A model generated the notes under the pieces. That model was not told the origin of the DNA. It did no database searches and was given only the letters and a program-made list of their open reading frames with translations. Shown here one piece after another: positions 1 through 13,226 of a stretch of 64,000 bases of DNA (position 1 is its first letter; each line of letters opens with the position of its first letter). The stretch comes from Ehretia macrophylla (lineage: Eukaryota > Streptophyta > Magnoliopsida > Boraginales > Ehretiaceae), in assembly GCA_037974665.1 (NCBI GenBank), contig CM075764.1, positions 81,429,825-81,493,824 of the forward strand, read 5' to 3'. A program made the translations under genes and the position numbers.

Positions 1-1669
1 GCATTGTACTTTTCCCTATCTTCTAAGCATCTTATACAATACAACCTTTAAAGCTTTAAACATTACAACATATTTCATATTACATAACAACATAGAAGCA
101 TTCTAACAAAGGCATCAAGTACAAGACTCTTGCACATTTGACTCATCCACAAAATGCTCATACTCAGTCTCCTGAGGCACGTACCCTAACCCTGGCTCGA
201 TAACACATAAAAGTCAACAAAAAGGGTAAGCTTATACAATACAAAGCTCAATAAGGGTTCAAAAGATGTTTTGGAAACATTTTCTCTTTACCACTTGGGA
301 AATCATCCTAAATACAATAACAATCAATAAACTTCATCAACAACATTAACTCAATTAAAACAACACAAATAACCATTCAATTGAGAAAGGATATACAAAT
401 TGATGTAACTCCATATGCCATCACGATCTCAATTAACCATTTACGCCCATTGATACATTCCGGAAGTACCCCGTTCTAGACTCACACTCCATGGCATCTC
501 CGCCCATGTGAGATAGGGGATAGTACATGATAGTCATGTCATTATCAACCGACAGCCCGATACTGCCCGAGATGTGGCACACACTATCATGACTCACAAC
601 AATAAAATTAAACATTTCATATTCTGAGAAACAACAAAGTAGGTTGTCCTCTAGTACAACAACAATCATCAATCAATTAACAATGCTTCAATCAACGTAA
701 CATTAATTAAACAACTAAGACAACCAAGTTAGATGACAAAGTAGGCCACCCAACTTAACACCCATCCCAACATACATTCAAACCCGAACCTACTCAACAA
801 CAACCCAAGAAACAACTACACAAACACAACCAAAGAACTAAAGACAACATTTTAACATTTCAAAGAAAGACTACTCAAACTTCTAAAATTCATAACTTAC
901 AATCTACTAATCAAACAACCCCTGAACCTTTTCCTATCACTCAACCACACATGCAACTATATTAACCCCTTGGAAAACCAACCAAAAGCTACCCAAAATA
1001 AGCCCAACAAGCCTAATTTTGGCAATGCACCATGGCCGAATTTTTTGACCTTTTGCTATGGCATTCAAATTGAAAATTTGGTATTACAACAATACTACAC
1101 AATAATTAACAAGTCTATAGAAGTAACTACAACTCAATTTCTATCACTACAACAACAATTATTCAAATATAAGCCAAATAATCAATTTAAATTCCCAAAA
1201 AATAAAAATAAAAGCTACCACCGTTTAAAATGGCTACAAATGCATATAATTGGTCCTTATCATCTACTAAGAAATAATCCAACATCAATTTAACAAAATA
1301 ACCACTACAATTGCATCAACGGAAAACTCAACTTAACTTTGAAATAATTAACTATATTTTTTCCTCACCTTTGATGCAAAGTGATGTTAGGAATGTGTAG
1401 AATGGATGCCCAACAAGAAATTTTAAGCTTTGAATGAAGTTGTTTGGCCTTGAATTGCAAAATCTATGAAGAAATCTAGTTGAAAACCTAAGCAAAAATG
1501 GCTCTTTTTTCCCCTTGGAGTTTCGGCCAACTAGGTGAGTTTTGAGTATGTTGTGAGCTTATTTTATGTATTATGTATGTATATTGAATATATATAGGCT
1601 TAGTCAAAGTTTTGAAAAAAGTCAAAGTTGACAACTTATTTGTTTTTGTTAGTTTTTTTAGTCTATATG

Positions 1670-1702
<33 letters not shown>

Positions 1703-2118
1703 CAATACTTATACTATATTTAGTTAAGTATTTTTAGTTGACAACATATTATAAATGCATACATATACATACAACCAAGCTATAAAACTCAATTTTGCAA
1801 AAGAAGATGAAAAATCCTTTTAAATTCTTAATTCGTTTCAGAATAAGATTTTATCAAACATGAGTCTATTAATAACAAAGGACTAGGTTTTCAAATGTTT
1901 AAAATACTAGTTTCAAAATTCTAGCAGATGTGTCTTCAAACACTATTTACAAAACTCAACGATAAAATTTTTAATGCAGATTTCTATGAAAATTTCATGA
2001 ATGCTCACATATCATGTAATAGAAGTTAGAATCACATAATTAACATATTTAAATTCATATAACATATAAACAAGTCAAAACATGAAATTTCACATAAAGA
2101 AAATTTTGAGGTTTCATA
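1..2118 (-). repeat. 3' LTR (partial) of the minus-strand Tekay-type element
   Basis: Aligns base by base with 7546-9682. The boundary at 2118 is set by the polypurine tract that follows (2119-2131) and by the LTR start, which on the minus strand reads TATGAAACCTC against TGTGAAACCCC in the related element at 26290. It contains a (TA)n tract at about 1672-1701 and a possible minus-strand TATA box (CTATATATA) near 1588-1597. Short frames inside it, such as 970-1293, occur in both LTR copies and are not genes. Confidence 0.9.
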
Positions 2119-2131
2119 TTCTCCCCTCCTT
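2119..2131 (-). other. Polypurine tract
   Basis: The minus strand reads AAGGAGGGGAGAA immediately before the LTR. This is the usual plus-strand priming site of gypsy elements, and the same tract is found at 31139-31151 in the plus-strand relative. Confidence 0.85.
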
Positions 2132-3480
2132 AAAGAAATTTCATCCTCGAAATTCTTACTTGCTGCTCGGAACAAATCTGGGTATTGCTGCTAAATCTGA
2201 TCTCTTCTTTTCCAAGTAGCTTCTTCAATCCTGTGATGTTTCCACAACACTTTAACCATTGGAATCTTCTTTGACCTCAACTCCTGTTCCATCTGATCTA
2301 GAATATGAACTGGCCGCTCATCATAAGTCAGATTCTCTCGAAGTTGTAACGGCTCTGATTCTAGAATATGAGAAGGATCTAGATAATACTTCCTCAAAGT
2401 AGATACATGGAAGACATCATGAACATTAGAGAAATTCTGAGGCAAAGCTAATCGATACGCTAACTTGCCAACTCTGCTAGTAATTTCAAATGGCCCTGCA
2501 AGCCTCGGACTCAGTTTACCACCTTTACCATGACGAGCAAAACCTTTACGAGGAGACAATTTCAAAAAAACTCGATCCCTGATTGCAAACTCCAAATCTC
2601 GATGACGCTTATCAACATAACTCTTGTATTGGCTCTGCGCTGTCAGTATTCCCTGCCTGATCAACTGGGCATTCTTAATCTTCTCTAGAAGTTCCGACAT
2701 CATAGTTGGATCAATAACTTTCACCTTCCCTACCTCGTCCTAGTACAAAGGTGATCGGCACTTACGGCCGTAGAGAGCTGTATAAGGTGTCATCCTAATA
2801 GTCGCTTGATAACTATTGTTATAGGCAAACTCAACTAGCAGTAGATGTTTCTCCTAGTTCTTCTCGAAGTCTAAAACACAAGCCCTGAGCATATCTTTCA
2901 GAATCTGAATAGTTCTCTCAGACTGACCATCGGTCTGTGGATGATATGCTGTGTTGAAACTCAACTCACTACCCAAAGTTTTCTGAAGACATTCCCAAAA
3001 TCGAGAAGTAAACCGAGGATCTCGATCAGAGACAATACTAACTAGAATTCCATGAAGTTTAACAATCTGATCCAAATAAAGATCTGCCAGCTTTATAAGT
3101 TCATCTCCCATTCTCATCATAATAAAATGACCTATCTTCGTCAAACGGTCCACGATAACCCAAACCGCATCACAACCTCTTGATGACCAAGGCAAACTAG
3201 TGACGAAGTCCATCGTAACATGTTCCCATTTCCACTCTGGTATTGCCAACGGTTGAAGTAACTCTTCAGGTCGTTGATATTCTGCTTTCACTCGCAGACA
3301 AGTTAAATATCTTGATACAAACTAAGCAACCTCCATTTTCAAGTTGTTCTACCAATAATGTTGTTTCAAATCCCAGTACATCTTGTTTCCACCGGGATGA
3401 ATGGTGTACTTTGAATTACTAGCCTTCTCTAGAATACCTTTCCTTAAACCCGGTTCATCGGTAACACACACCCTATTCTG
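2119..3480 (-). pseudogene. Integrase and chromodomain part of pol, broken
   Basis: Reading right to left: a degraded HHCC zinc-binding region (about 3480-3310; HPGGNKMYW is legible at about 3400), the catalytic core (3291-2854) with the D,D,E residues in MDF, SDRDPRF and SERTIQ, then the C-terminal part (2724-2191) with GDRV-like, KGGKLSPR and VFHVS motifs. It ends in a chromodomain-like stretch, KVLWKHHRIEEATW, as expected for Tekay/CRM/Reina chromoviruses. In-frame stops lie between 3291 and 3480, between 2854 and 2724, and at 2190 just before QQYPDLF. The last codons run into the polypurine tract. The catalytic residues survive but the frame does not. Confidence 0.88.
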
Positions 3481-3654
3481 AAATCAAAGAATACCATCCT
3501 CATATAACTTGAAGTCAAACTGATCATCCATAATCTGATCCTTGATCTTCTGAAGTTTTGCATCAAGTTGTTGAGCTTCTCTAATTTGAGACAACAATAA
3601 AGGTTGAATCGGTAGATGTGATCACATCACCCTAACCTGAGTCAACTCGGGTTT

Positions 3655-4119
3655 TCAATAACTAACTTCCACAAGCACTTCCCACTTTTTAACTGCTAAA
3701 CAAGCAATACCTACCTTACGGCTAAGAGCATCTGCTACAACATTTGCCTTCCCAGACAGATAATTGATGGAACAATTATAATCTGCTAGAAGTTCCATCC
3801 ATCTCCGTTGCCGCATATTCAACTCTTTCTGTGAGAATAAGTACTTCAGACTTTTATGATCAGTGAAGATTTCAAACTTACTGCCCCACAAATAGTGACG
3901 CCACTTTTTCAGTGCAAACACAACAATTGCCAACTCAAGATCATGAGTCGGATAGTTCACCTCATACGATTTTAACTTTCTAGAAGCATAGGTGATAACC
4001 TGACCGTTCTGTATAAGTACGCAACCCAAGCCCTTCTTGGATGCATCGCTATAGATGATAATATTATATGTTCCCTTTGGCAATGCAAGTACCGGAGCAG
4101 TAGTCAACCTCATTTTCAA
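3655..4119 (-). pseudogene. RNase H domain of pol, broken at both ends
   Basis: The 154-residue frame begins inside the RT-RNase H connection (APVLALP). It carries the Ty3-type RNase H catalytic residues in [30 protein letters not shown] and FTDHKSL, and ends after the typical ADALSRK motif. The domain looks complete but is separated by stops from the reverse transcriptase upstream and the integrase downstream, so it is a remnant of one polyprotein, not a gene. Confidence 0.88.
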
Positions 4120-4139
4120 CTCCTGAAACCCGCTCTCAC

Positions 4140-5229
4140 ACTTCTCATCCCACGTAAAGCTTGTTTATTTCTGAGTTAGCTTAGAAAGTGGCCCTGAGAT
4201 CTTAGACAAGTCCTTCACAAACCTGCGGTAGTAACCCACCAAACCAAGGAAGCTGCGAACCTCTATAATTTTCTCTAGCTTCTTCCAAGACATCACTACT
4301 TCAATCTTAGTGGGATCAACATAAATACTGTTCTGAGTATTGACATGGCCTAGAAAAGATATATGTTGTAGCTAGAATTCACATTTGCTAAACTTCGCAA
4401 ACAACTGATGTTCCTAAAGTTTCTATAGGACAAGTCGTAGATGTTGTTCGTCCTCCGACTCAGTCTTAGAATACACTAAGATATCATCAATGAAGATTAC
4501 CACGAACTGGTCCAGATACGGCTGAAAGACTCAATGCATAAGATCCATGAATGTTGCCGGTGCATTAGTTAATCCAAAGGGCACAACAACAAATTCGTAA
4601 TGCCCGTACCAAGTCCTTAAAGCAGACTTTGGAACATCCTCCGTGCGGATCTGAAACTGATAATACCCCTACCTCAAGTCAAACTTAGAGTAGGCTTTGG
4701 CTCTCTGAAGTTGATCAAACATCTCGTCAATCAGTGGCAAAGAATACTTGTTTTTTATGGTCACCTGATTCAAGCCCCGATAATCGATACATAATCTCAA
4801 GGTACCATCTTTCTTCTTCATAAATAAAATGGGTGCTCCCAACGGTGAAAAACTCTGTTGTATGAAACCCTTATCTAATAACTCTTGTAACTGAGTTTTC
4901 AGTTCTTTAAGCTCAGTTGGTGCCATTCGGTATGCTGATTTAGAAATAGGTTGAGTAACGGGAATTAAATTGATCACAAACTCAATATCTCTCACTGGCA
5001 GCAGTCCTGGCAACTTCTCGGGAAATACATTGGGATATTCCCGAATTATCTGAAATTCCTCCATCTTTAGCTTATCAGATGGCTTGTTGATCAAATAAGT
5101 TAGATAACCTGAACACCTCTTACTTACCAGCTTAATAGCTTTAACTGATAAGATGATGAAACTCGTCTTAGCATCTTGGTTTCCCACTACTTCGACCACT
5201 GGCGGTTCTGGCAACCAAAACTGCACCAC
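4140..5229 (-). pseudogene. Reverse transcriptase part of pol, broken
   Basis: The open part (5229-4669) carries the N-terminal RT blocks: [43 protein letters not shown] and the [17 protein letters not shown] motif. The rest is readable in the same frame across stops, including the active-site FIDD at 4480-4494 (minus strand). The polymerase fold is recognisable to the connection domain, but several stop codons make it inactive. Confidence 0.88.
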
Positions 5230-5247
5230 ATTTGTTCTACAGTTTAA

Positions 5248-6826
5248 CTAAGCATCATACTTGGCAATCCAATCCATACCCAAGATAACATCATACTCTC
5301 GGATAAGAAATAAGATAAGGTCCGAAGGAAATTCCAGACCTTTAACATGTATTTTACAATTTTTACATACTAAGCCAGTCACATATTTATCAGTCAAAGG
5401 AGTACTAATCTCAACCACATAAAGAAACTTCTCAAGTTGCACATTAACACGTTGCACACAGGTAGGTGTAATGAAAGAATGCGTAGCACCAGAATCAATC
5501 AACACTTTAACAAGTTGATTGAGAATAAGAAAGTTACCTTCCACAACCACTGCTGCCTCAAGCAACTCCTCCAAGTCAACTGCGTAGGCCCGAGCTTGAA
5601 CCCACTGCTGCTGAGGTGCACTGCCTGCAGGTCTACCTTGATAACCCTGAGCCGTTGGCTGACCCTTAGACCTCTGATATCTGGGACAATCTCTCGCCCT
5701 GTGTTGGTTGCTGTCGCAACCTAAACATGTACCCGCTTTTATCCAACAGTCGGCCTCCAAATGGCCCTTACGTTTACAATAAGTGCAATGTGGTGTCGGG
5801 GTACTAGCACTGCCTCCCGAAGAAAGAATAGCTGAATAAACAGCTATACCAGTCTGCTGCTGAGGTCTTGCAACATTCGGCTTGTACTGACCCTGTGACT
5901 GTGTCGGCCTCTGTTGTGACCACGTCTGATAGGATCCCTGCTGAAACTGGGGCCTGTAAGAACTATGTTGCCCCTGAGGTCTGTAGGAACCCTGCTGCAC
6001 TGGTGGCCTATAAATATTCTATTGCACTGAAGGCCTATAAACAACCTACTGACCATGAGGCTAAAACGGCCTCTTACTGGCCTGACTAGAACCAGCCTAC
6101 TCCCATTTCTTCTTTTCCAACCTAGAAGCTGCAAAAAACTCATCATACTGTATCAAGGCCATCGCATCTTGAATCTCTGGCCGTAGACCCCTAATGAACC
6201 TCCAGGTCTTCCATTCTTGATCCACCACAAACTCCGGCGCATATCGGGACAGCCTAGTAAAGTTGGCCTCGTACTGGACCACTGTAGAGTTACCCTGAAC
6301 CAGAGACATGAATTCCTCTTACCGTCGTTCTCGTGCAATCCTTGGGACATATTTAGCCCGGAACTCTCGGAGGAAATTAGCCCATAAATAAGGAGTACCT
6401 TGAACTTCCCAAGCTGACCTCACTGTACGCCACCATTCCTCTGCCTCATCATCAAGAAGATACATAGCAAAGGTGACCTTTCTATCATCAGTGTAATCAA
6501 GTGGGTCAAATATTTTCTCAATCTTGCTCACCCAAGCCTCAGCTTTCCGATCATCAGGCTCGCCCTGAAACTTTGGTGGAAAGTACCCTAAGAATTCTTT
6601 TACTACCTCCATGGTAACCACCTTGTACATTGTGTACTTGCGCCTACACATTCTGAACCTGGGCAGCCTGCCCCGCCAATATCTGTGACTGCCCCACTAT
6701 GACCTCCGTCGTTCGGTCCATAGCCATTGCAATACAGTCATACCCTTGATCTTGGCCCGGTGCCACATTTCCCTGTTCCTCATTATCTCCCTGAGGCCTG
6801 CCACGGGTTCTCGGTCGTCCAGCCAT
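5248..6826 (-). pseudogene. gag and aspartic protease, broken
   Basis: The start is set by MAGRPRTRGRP at 6826, which matches the start of the related gag at 29144. The capsid region is split into frames 6826-6644, 6651-6319 and 6309-6097. A Q/P/Y-rich linker (YRPQ repeats) follows, then two CCHC zinc knuckles (CTYC...C and CLGC...C, about 5780-5690), then the protease with active site DSGATHSF (about 5500). Compared with the copy at 29144, the linker has CAG-to-TAG stops and a GAG-to-TAG stop between 6000 and 6080. The gag/protease boundary is not resolved. Confidence 0.88.
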
Positions 6827-7070
6827 TCTACTAACAAAGAGTTAGCATAAGTTATAACACGTAGACAGGCTATAGACAGTTAATAGCACAAAGGAAACAA
6901 GCTCACGTAAGGCACGTAGATCACATAAGGGTTAGTCACATAAACAAGTTAATCACAAAATCACATAATCATATTAACACATAATTCACTTTTCTTTCAC
7001 TTCATACATACTTCCATGCTAAGACCACTACCCGCATACCGAGGATAACCCGACTGACATCTAAACATGC

Positions 7071-7082
7071 GCTCTGATACCA
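7071..7082 (-). other. Primer binding site, initiator Met tRNA type
   Basis: The minus strand reads TGGTATCAGAGC, complementary to the 3' end of plant initiator tRNA-Met, five bases after the LTR end. The same site occurs at 28874-28885 and 17091-17102. The leader between it and gag (6827-7070) has no other feature. Confidence 0.9.
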
Positions 7083-7087
7083 CTTAA

Positions 7088-9225
7088 TGTCACGCCCCAA
7101 CTCAACCCCACCTACGATTAGTCAGGACACAACGGAATTTTGGTAATATAACGTCTGTAATATGGACAACAGGACTCTAAACTAATCCTTTAAACCACCA
7201 CATAACCAACTCCAAACTTCAACAACCATTTCAACAACATACCCCAACTCGACCCCACCTAAGATTAGTCAAGACGCAACATAATTTCGGTAATATAACG
7301 TCTGTAATATGGACAACAGGACTCTAAACCAATCCTTTAAATTACCACACAACCAACTCCAAACTTCAACAACCATTTCAACCACATACATACTTTCACA
7401 CCCCACATTATACGACCTCACGACATCTCAACAAAGTTATATGCCTCTGTTTCAACAACATACCACAAGTTATACTATACATATGCATAACACATATAAA
7501 CAAGTTTAGCAACCTGTTCATGTTCCAAAAATAAGACAACTAGCTAGCATTATACTTTTCACTATCTTTTAAGCATCTTATACAATACAACCTTTAAAGC
7601 TTTAAACATTACAACATATTTCATATTACAGAACAACATAGAAGCATTCCAGCCAAGGCATCAAGGACAAGACTTTTGCACATTTGACTCATCCACAAAA
7701 TGCTCATACTCAGTCTCCTGAGGCACGTACCCTAACCCCGGCTCGGTAATACCTGAAAGTTAGCAAAGAGGGTGAGCTTATACAATACAAAGCTCAGCGA
7801 GGGTTCAAAAGATGTTTTGGAAACATTTTCTCTTTACCACATGGGAAATCATCCTAAATACAATAACAATCAATAAACTTCATCAACAACATTAACTCAA
7901 TTAAAACAACACAAATAACCATTCAATTGAGAAATGATACATCAGTTGATGTAGCTCCATACCCCATCATGATCTCAATTAACCTTTTACACCCATTGAT
8001 ACATTCTGGAAGTACCCCGTTCTAGACCCACACTTCATGGCATCTTCGCCCATGCAAGATAGGGGATAATACATGATAGTCATGCCGTTATCAACCCGAC
8101 ATCCCGATACTGCCCGAGAGGTGGCACACACTATCATGACTCATAACAATAACATCAAACATTTCGTATTCTGAGAAACAACAAAGTAGGTTGTCCTCTG
8201 GTACAACAACAATCATCAATCAACTAACAATGCTTCAATCAACGTAACATTAATTAAACAACTAAGACAACCAAGTTAGATGACAAAGTAGGCCACCCAT
8301 CTTAACACCCATCTCAACATGCATTCAAACCCGAACCTACTCAACAACAACCCAAGAAACAACTACACAAACACAACCAAACAACTAAAAACAACATTTT
8401 AACATTTCGAAGAAAGACTACTCAAACTTCTAAAATTCATAACTTACAATCTACTAATCAAACAACCCATGAACCTTTTCCTATCACTCAAACACATATG
8501 CAACTACATCAACCCTTTCGGAAACCAACCAAAAGCCACCCAAAATAAGCCCAACAAGCCAAATTTTGGCAATGCACCTTGGCTGAATTTTTTGACCTTT
8601 TGCTATGGCATTCAAATTCAAAATTTGGCATTACAACATTATTACACAATAATTAACAATCCTATGGAAGCAACTACAACTCAATTTCAATCACTACAAC
8701 AACAATTATTCAAATATAAGCCAAATAATCAATTTAAATACCCGAAAAATAAAAATACAAGCTACCACCGTTTAAAATGGCTACAAATGCATATAATTGG
8801 TTTTTATCATCTACTAAGCAATAATCCAACATCAATTTAACAAAATAACCACTACAATTGCATCAACCAAAAACCCAACTTAACTTTGAAATAATGAACT
8901 ATATTTTTCCCTCACCTTTGATACAAAGTGATGTTAGGAATGTGTAGAATGGATGCCCGACAAGCAATTTCAAGCTTTGAATGAAGTTGTTTGGGCTTGA
9001 CTTGCAAAATCTATGAAGAAATCTAGTTGGAAACCTAAGCAAAAATGGCTCTTTTTTCCCCTTGGAGTTTCGGCCAACTAGGTGAGTTTTGAGTGTGTTG
9101 TGAGCTTTTTTTATGTATTATGTATGTATATTGAATATATATAGGCTTATTCAAAGTTTTGCAAAAAGTCAAAGTTGATAACTTATTTATTTTTGTAGTT
9201 TTTGTTAGTTTTTTTAGTCTATATG

Positions 9226-9266
<41 letters not shown>

Positions 9267-9682
9267 CAATACTTATACTATATTTAGTTAAGTATTTCTA
9301 GTTGACAACATATTATAAATGCATACATATACATACAACCAAGCTATAAAACTCAATTTTGCAAAAGAAGATGAAAAATCCCTTTAAATTCCTAATTCGT
9401 TTCAAAATCAGTTTTTATTGAACACGAGTCTATTAATAACAGAGGACTAGGTTTTCAAACATTTAAAATACCATTTTCAAAATTCTAGCAGACGTGTCTT
9501 CAAATACTATTCATAAAACTCAACGATAAAATTTTCAATGCAGATTTTTATGAAAATTTTATGAATTCTCACATATCATGTAATAGAAGTTATAATCACA
9601 TAATTAACATATTTTGATTCATATAGCATATAAACAAGTCAAAACACGAAATTTGACATAAAGGAAATTTTGGGGTTTTAGA
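7088..9682 (-). repeat. 5' LTR of the minus-strand Tekay-type element
   Basis: On the plus strand it begins TGTCACGCCCC and ends at about GGTTTTAGA. About 2.6 kb. The end nearest the PBS carries a 147-bp tandem duplication. It shares with the LTRs at 26290 and 31152 the terminal GGGGCGTGACA and the start GAAACCYCAAA. The frame at 8469-8840 is the counterpart of 970-1293 in the other LTR and shows no protein-like constraint. Confidence 0.88.
7095..7388. repeat. 147-bp tandem duplication in the LTR end
   Basis: CCCCAACTC recurs at 7095 and 7242 and the sequence after it is nearly the same for the full period, including TAATATAACGTCTG and GGACAACAGGACTC. It lies in U5 of the 5' LTR. The matching part of the 3' LTR is outside the window. 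Confidence 0.85.
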
Positions 9683-10011
9683 GTCCTCCTTCCTTTCTCA
9701 TAGGGTTTCTTGCGTTTTACATTGAAGCTTGTGTAAGAGCTCGCTTCACCTCGTTCTAGCCTCGATGTGGTGTGTGTGAGATCGTAGAGTACTGCTGCGT
9801 TGTGTTCTCCAATCCAAGCAATTGAATCCAACTTCTTCTTCAAGAGGTAAACAAATTTTAGATTTGTCTTTAGCTGGTTATCATGTTTTTGAGTTTATAT
9901 CGAATCCAACTTCTTCTTCAAGAGGTAAACAAATTTTAGATTTGTCTTTAGCTTGGTTATCATGTTTTTGAGTTTATGTGAATGTTTGGATGATCTGATT
10001 GAATGATCTAT
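9683..10011. other. Short non-TE segment with a 78-bp tandem duplication
   Basis: This lies between the end of the gypsy 5' LTR and the start of the copia LTR. It reads like a transcribed leader (CATAGGGTTTCTTGCG, CT-rich exon-like stretches). GAATCCAACTTC starts at 9824 and again at 9902, giving two near-identical 78-bp copies, each with a splice-donor-like CAAGAG|GTAAAC. No frame of interest is seen. It may be a fragment of a host gene's 5' end, but no coding exon is visible to prove it. Confidence 0.4.
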
Positions 10012-11378
10012 TGAGGTCAAGAACATCATACAAGCAATAACAAAGCGGAAGCATAAGATAAATTTTAATTTTTTTGCAATTAAAACTTTATGTTCTTCAA
10101 AACCCTAACTTTGATTTCATGTAATTAACATACATATATATAACAAATATATGTAATTAAGAGGTAGTAGAAAAGATTACCTCTTGTAGACAAGCCAATG
10201 AAGCCCAAAGATGCCATGGTTGTTCACTTGAAAGCTTGACCAAACCTCTCACAAAAGACAAGAGCACTAGGCTATCCACACAAGCAAAGAAAGGTCTTCT
10301 TCCATCTCCAAGGTGTTTGTGCTAGGCTACCATGAAGTTTGATTGAGCTTGGCTTGAAGATTTTTGCAAGAAAAAATTTATTCTTCATTTCCTTTCAATG
10401 CCGTGAGCAAGGAGAGAGAAGATGATGAATAGTATAGTTTTGTTTTTCTTTGTTTTTATTATATATTAGTTGGCTTTGGTCAAAGCTTACAAGATAAGCT
10501 TGGTCAAAAGTCTTCCACCAACATATACATACACATGCATACATATATTTTTCCAATTCAAAATTACAAGATATGATGTCTTGTTTAATTCTAGCCTAGT
10601 GTTTAAATCTTAGCAACTAAGCAAGTGAGATGTGGCCAATTCTCCTCCAAGCAAATGGAATCTTTGAGTTGGAAGATTAGTTATATACATATACACTTAT
10701 ATATATATATATATAATTAGCTAATCTTCTAGTTGTGCAAATAATTAATTTAATCTAATCAACATTAGTTTAAATTCCTGAAACAACTTTTCATATTTGC
10801 ACATTGGCCCCTACACTTATCCAAAATTATACTTTGGCCCTAATAACATTTAATGGTGAATTAGACCACCGTTAATAGCTTAACGATTCAAGATAAACAA
10901 AAACGTAATTGTTATCCCTTTAACAACCAAAAGATATGACATTCAAGATTGTTAACACTTTAACAATCAAAGAGAAAAAACATGCAATCTCAATAGAAAA
11001 CCAATCACGAGTGGTTTATTGTGTGTGACTTTCTAGATTCACTGCCAAATAGCAATGTTAATCAAAGGTAACAACACATGTGATAGTCTATAATAGACTA
11101 TAGAAATCCCGATCATATAATCTAAAACTATGAAATTTTAAGTATTTATCATACTAAAGAAATATGCCATCATATTCTAAACCCTTTTTAGAATATATTT
11201 CTTTAATGAAAATACTAAGGATTCATTCATGCAAATTAAGAAGGAGAATATGAATGTCATTAATATATCATTATGTAAACAAACATATAGACATATAATT
11301 GCCATAAAGTACAAGTTAACATCAAAATGCCCCAAAATATGTCATCCAATTATGTAGCATTATGGCATATCTCTAACA
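10012..11378 (-). repeat. Copia-type LTR (3')
   Basis: The minus strand begins TGTTAGAGATATGCCATAAT at 11378, close to the start of the copia-like LTR at 48648 (TGTTGGGGATATGCCCTAAT). The left limit at 10012 (TGAGGTCAAG) is a guess from the TG rule. No coding sequence. Confidence 0.6.
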
Positions 11379-13226
11379 ATCTCCTATTTGCACTAATGTT
11401 ATACAACATAGGATTAGCACAACATAGAAAGATATCGCATATCTATCTTCCCAAGATGATAACCTAGCTATGACTAATTCATAACTACGGTAAGTGTATG
11501 GCACCCGAGCTCGTCCATGCATTTATTTTATTCATTTATATTTATTTACTTCATTAACTTGCATTTCATGAGAAATGTGCATTAATAGTTATTTGTTTTT
11601 ATTTAAATTATATGATTTGTCCAGGACACTTACTTTATTATTATAATTATTTAAAATTGTTTTACATGCCTTAAAATTAATTTATTTTACTGTTTGAAAC
11701 GGAAGCCCGGGCCCGGACCCGAACGAGCTAGATTATTTTTAATATTAATTATAATTATTTAAATTGGATTTAAAATAGGTATTACAAATGATTATCTTAT
11801 GTTTATTATTTATTTATATTTAATTGATTTAAACTTCCCGAGCCCAGAGTTTATTTTCTTTTAATTTATTTATTTTATCTGATTTCATAATTGCCTTACG
11901 TGAATTATTCTATGTATTCGTTTAGAGTTCCTTATGTGCATTACATGCCCGGGAGGGTAGAACTAGGCTTTCTATATTCGTTAGGACTTAAATTTTATTT
12001 TATTTCGGGCCTAGTTTTATTTTGTACGGGCTTAGTTAATTTTTTGCTCGTGCCTAGTCTATTTCGGTTTGAGCTTAGCTTAGCTTTAGCTTTTATTAAT
12101 TAGCCCGATATAGCAGCATTATATATGTATATTAGTTAAGTTAGCATTGCAATAAAAAAAAGTACATAATTGGGTGACCCGAAACAAAGAAGAAAAAAAA
12201 AACAAAGTTCAATAGTGCTCCAATTTTGGATTTATCAATGCATAGTTAGTTGACTTTTTAGTTTATACATTAGTTGTGTTAACTTATTAACTTAGGAAGC
12301 AAAGGTCAGAAGTAAAGCAAAGGAAAAGAATGAAAATCGGAAGAAGCAAGGAGAAGAAGCTGAGAGCAAAACGGGGAGAATTGAGCAATTTTTCTAGCTT
12401 GGTTGATGAATTTGAGCTTGTACATTTAGAATTCAGCCTTGAAAGGTGAGGGATTTCATGTTTTTGTGCATAGTAAAGCTTAAATCTAACTTTTTAAAAT
12501 TTTTAGATTCAATATAAATGCTTGGTTTATTGGTTTAAATTGCTTCTATTAGTGTTTATGAAGTTAGTAGAACATCCTTTTGTGCTTTGCTTAGTTGTTT
12601 GGCCATAGATATGTGAGATAGACAAATGAGGAAGATGATGAATAGTACATTTTAGGATTTTTGTTAATTCTTGATTTAAAGTTTAATTATATGCTATATA
12701 ATGATACCATAGGTGTTAATCAACCTAGGATAGAGCTTAAAATGGATAGAACATGTTTAATCTCGCTTAAATTGGATTAAATGCTAAAAGGGTCATTTGT
12801 TGATTGGTTGCTCTGGTGTAATTGAATACTATAGTTAGTATTTATTTGTGAGGTGGTGCTTAAAATGTAATTATGGAATTGATTTGAGGAATGGTTTGGC
12901 TAGTAGTAGTTCAAAGTGACTACAGGGCTTTCGGGACTTTTGTGTTAGACGAAGTTGAAAACGGGTTTTCATAGTTTTAAGAGGTGCCATAAAGTGTACT
13001 TAGAGGTCTAGTATAGCTAGTTTGTGGATTATGTAATTTGTGTTTCGTATGTGCTCAAAATTGAATTAGTGGACTAAGGGGAAAAGTGTCGAAGTTGAAC
13101 TTAATGTTAGTAAATGACCTTTAAGTGATTGGTTAAGTGCTAAAAAATGCTTAGGAATAATGTTTGTTCATTTGACAAAGTTTTGTGAGTTGAGTGAATT
13201 TGGCTCCTTTGATCGAACATGGTTAA

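Larger units (their letters stand above)
1..9682 (-). mobile_element. Ty3/gypsy Tekay/Del-type chromovirus, minus strand, 3' LTR cut by window edge
   Basis: A long LTR retrotransposon read right to left: 5' LTR (7088-9682), initiator-Met PBS, gag with two zinc knuckles, aspartic protease, reverse transcriptase, RNase H, integrase with C-terminal chromodomain, polypurine tract, then the 3' LTR (1-2118, continuing off the left edge). LTRs above 2 kb, the Met PBS and the chromodomain point to the Tekay/Del lineage. Base 1 aligns with about 7546 of the other LTR, so about 310-460 bp of the 3' LTR lie outside. The LTRs differ by many substitutions and small indels, so the insertion is not recent. 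All coding frames carry stops or frameshifts, so it is not autonomous. Confidence 0.9.

Noticed and set aside
970..1293. A 107-residue frame with a counterpart at 8469-8840
   Set aside because: The two copies lie at the same place in the two LTRs of one element. No domain is seen, and the frame runs on the strand opposite to the element.
7095..7388. A possible CRISPR-like or regulatory repeat array
   Set aside because: Only two adjacent copies exist, with no spacer pattern, in a plant LTR; a simple tandem duplication explains it.
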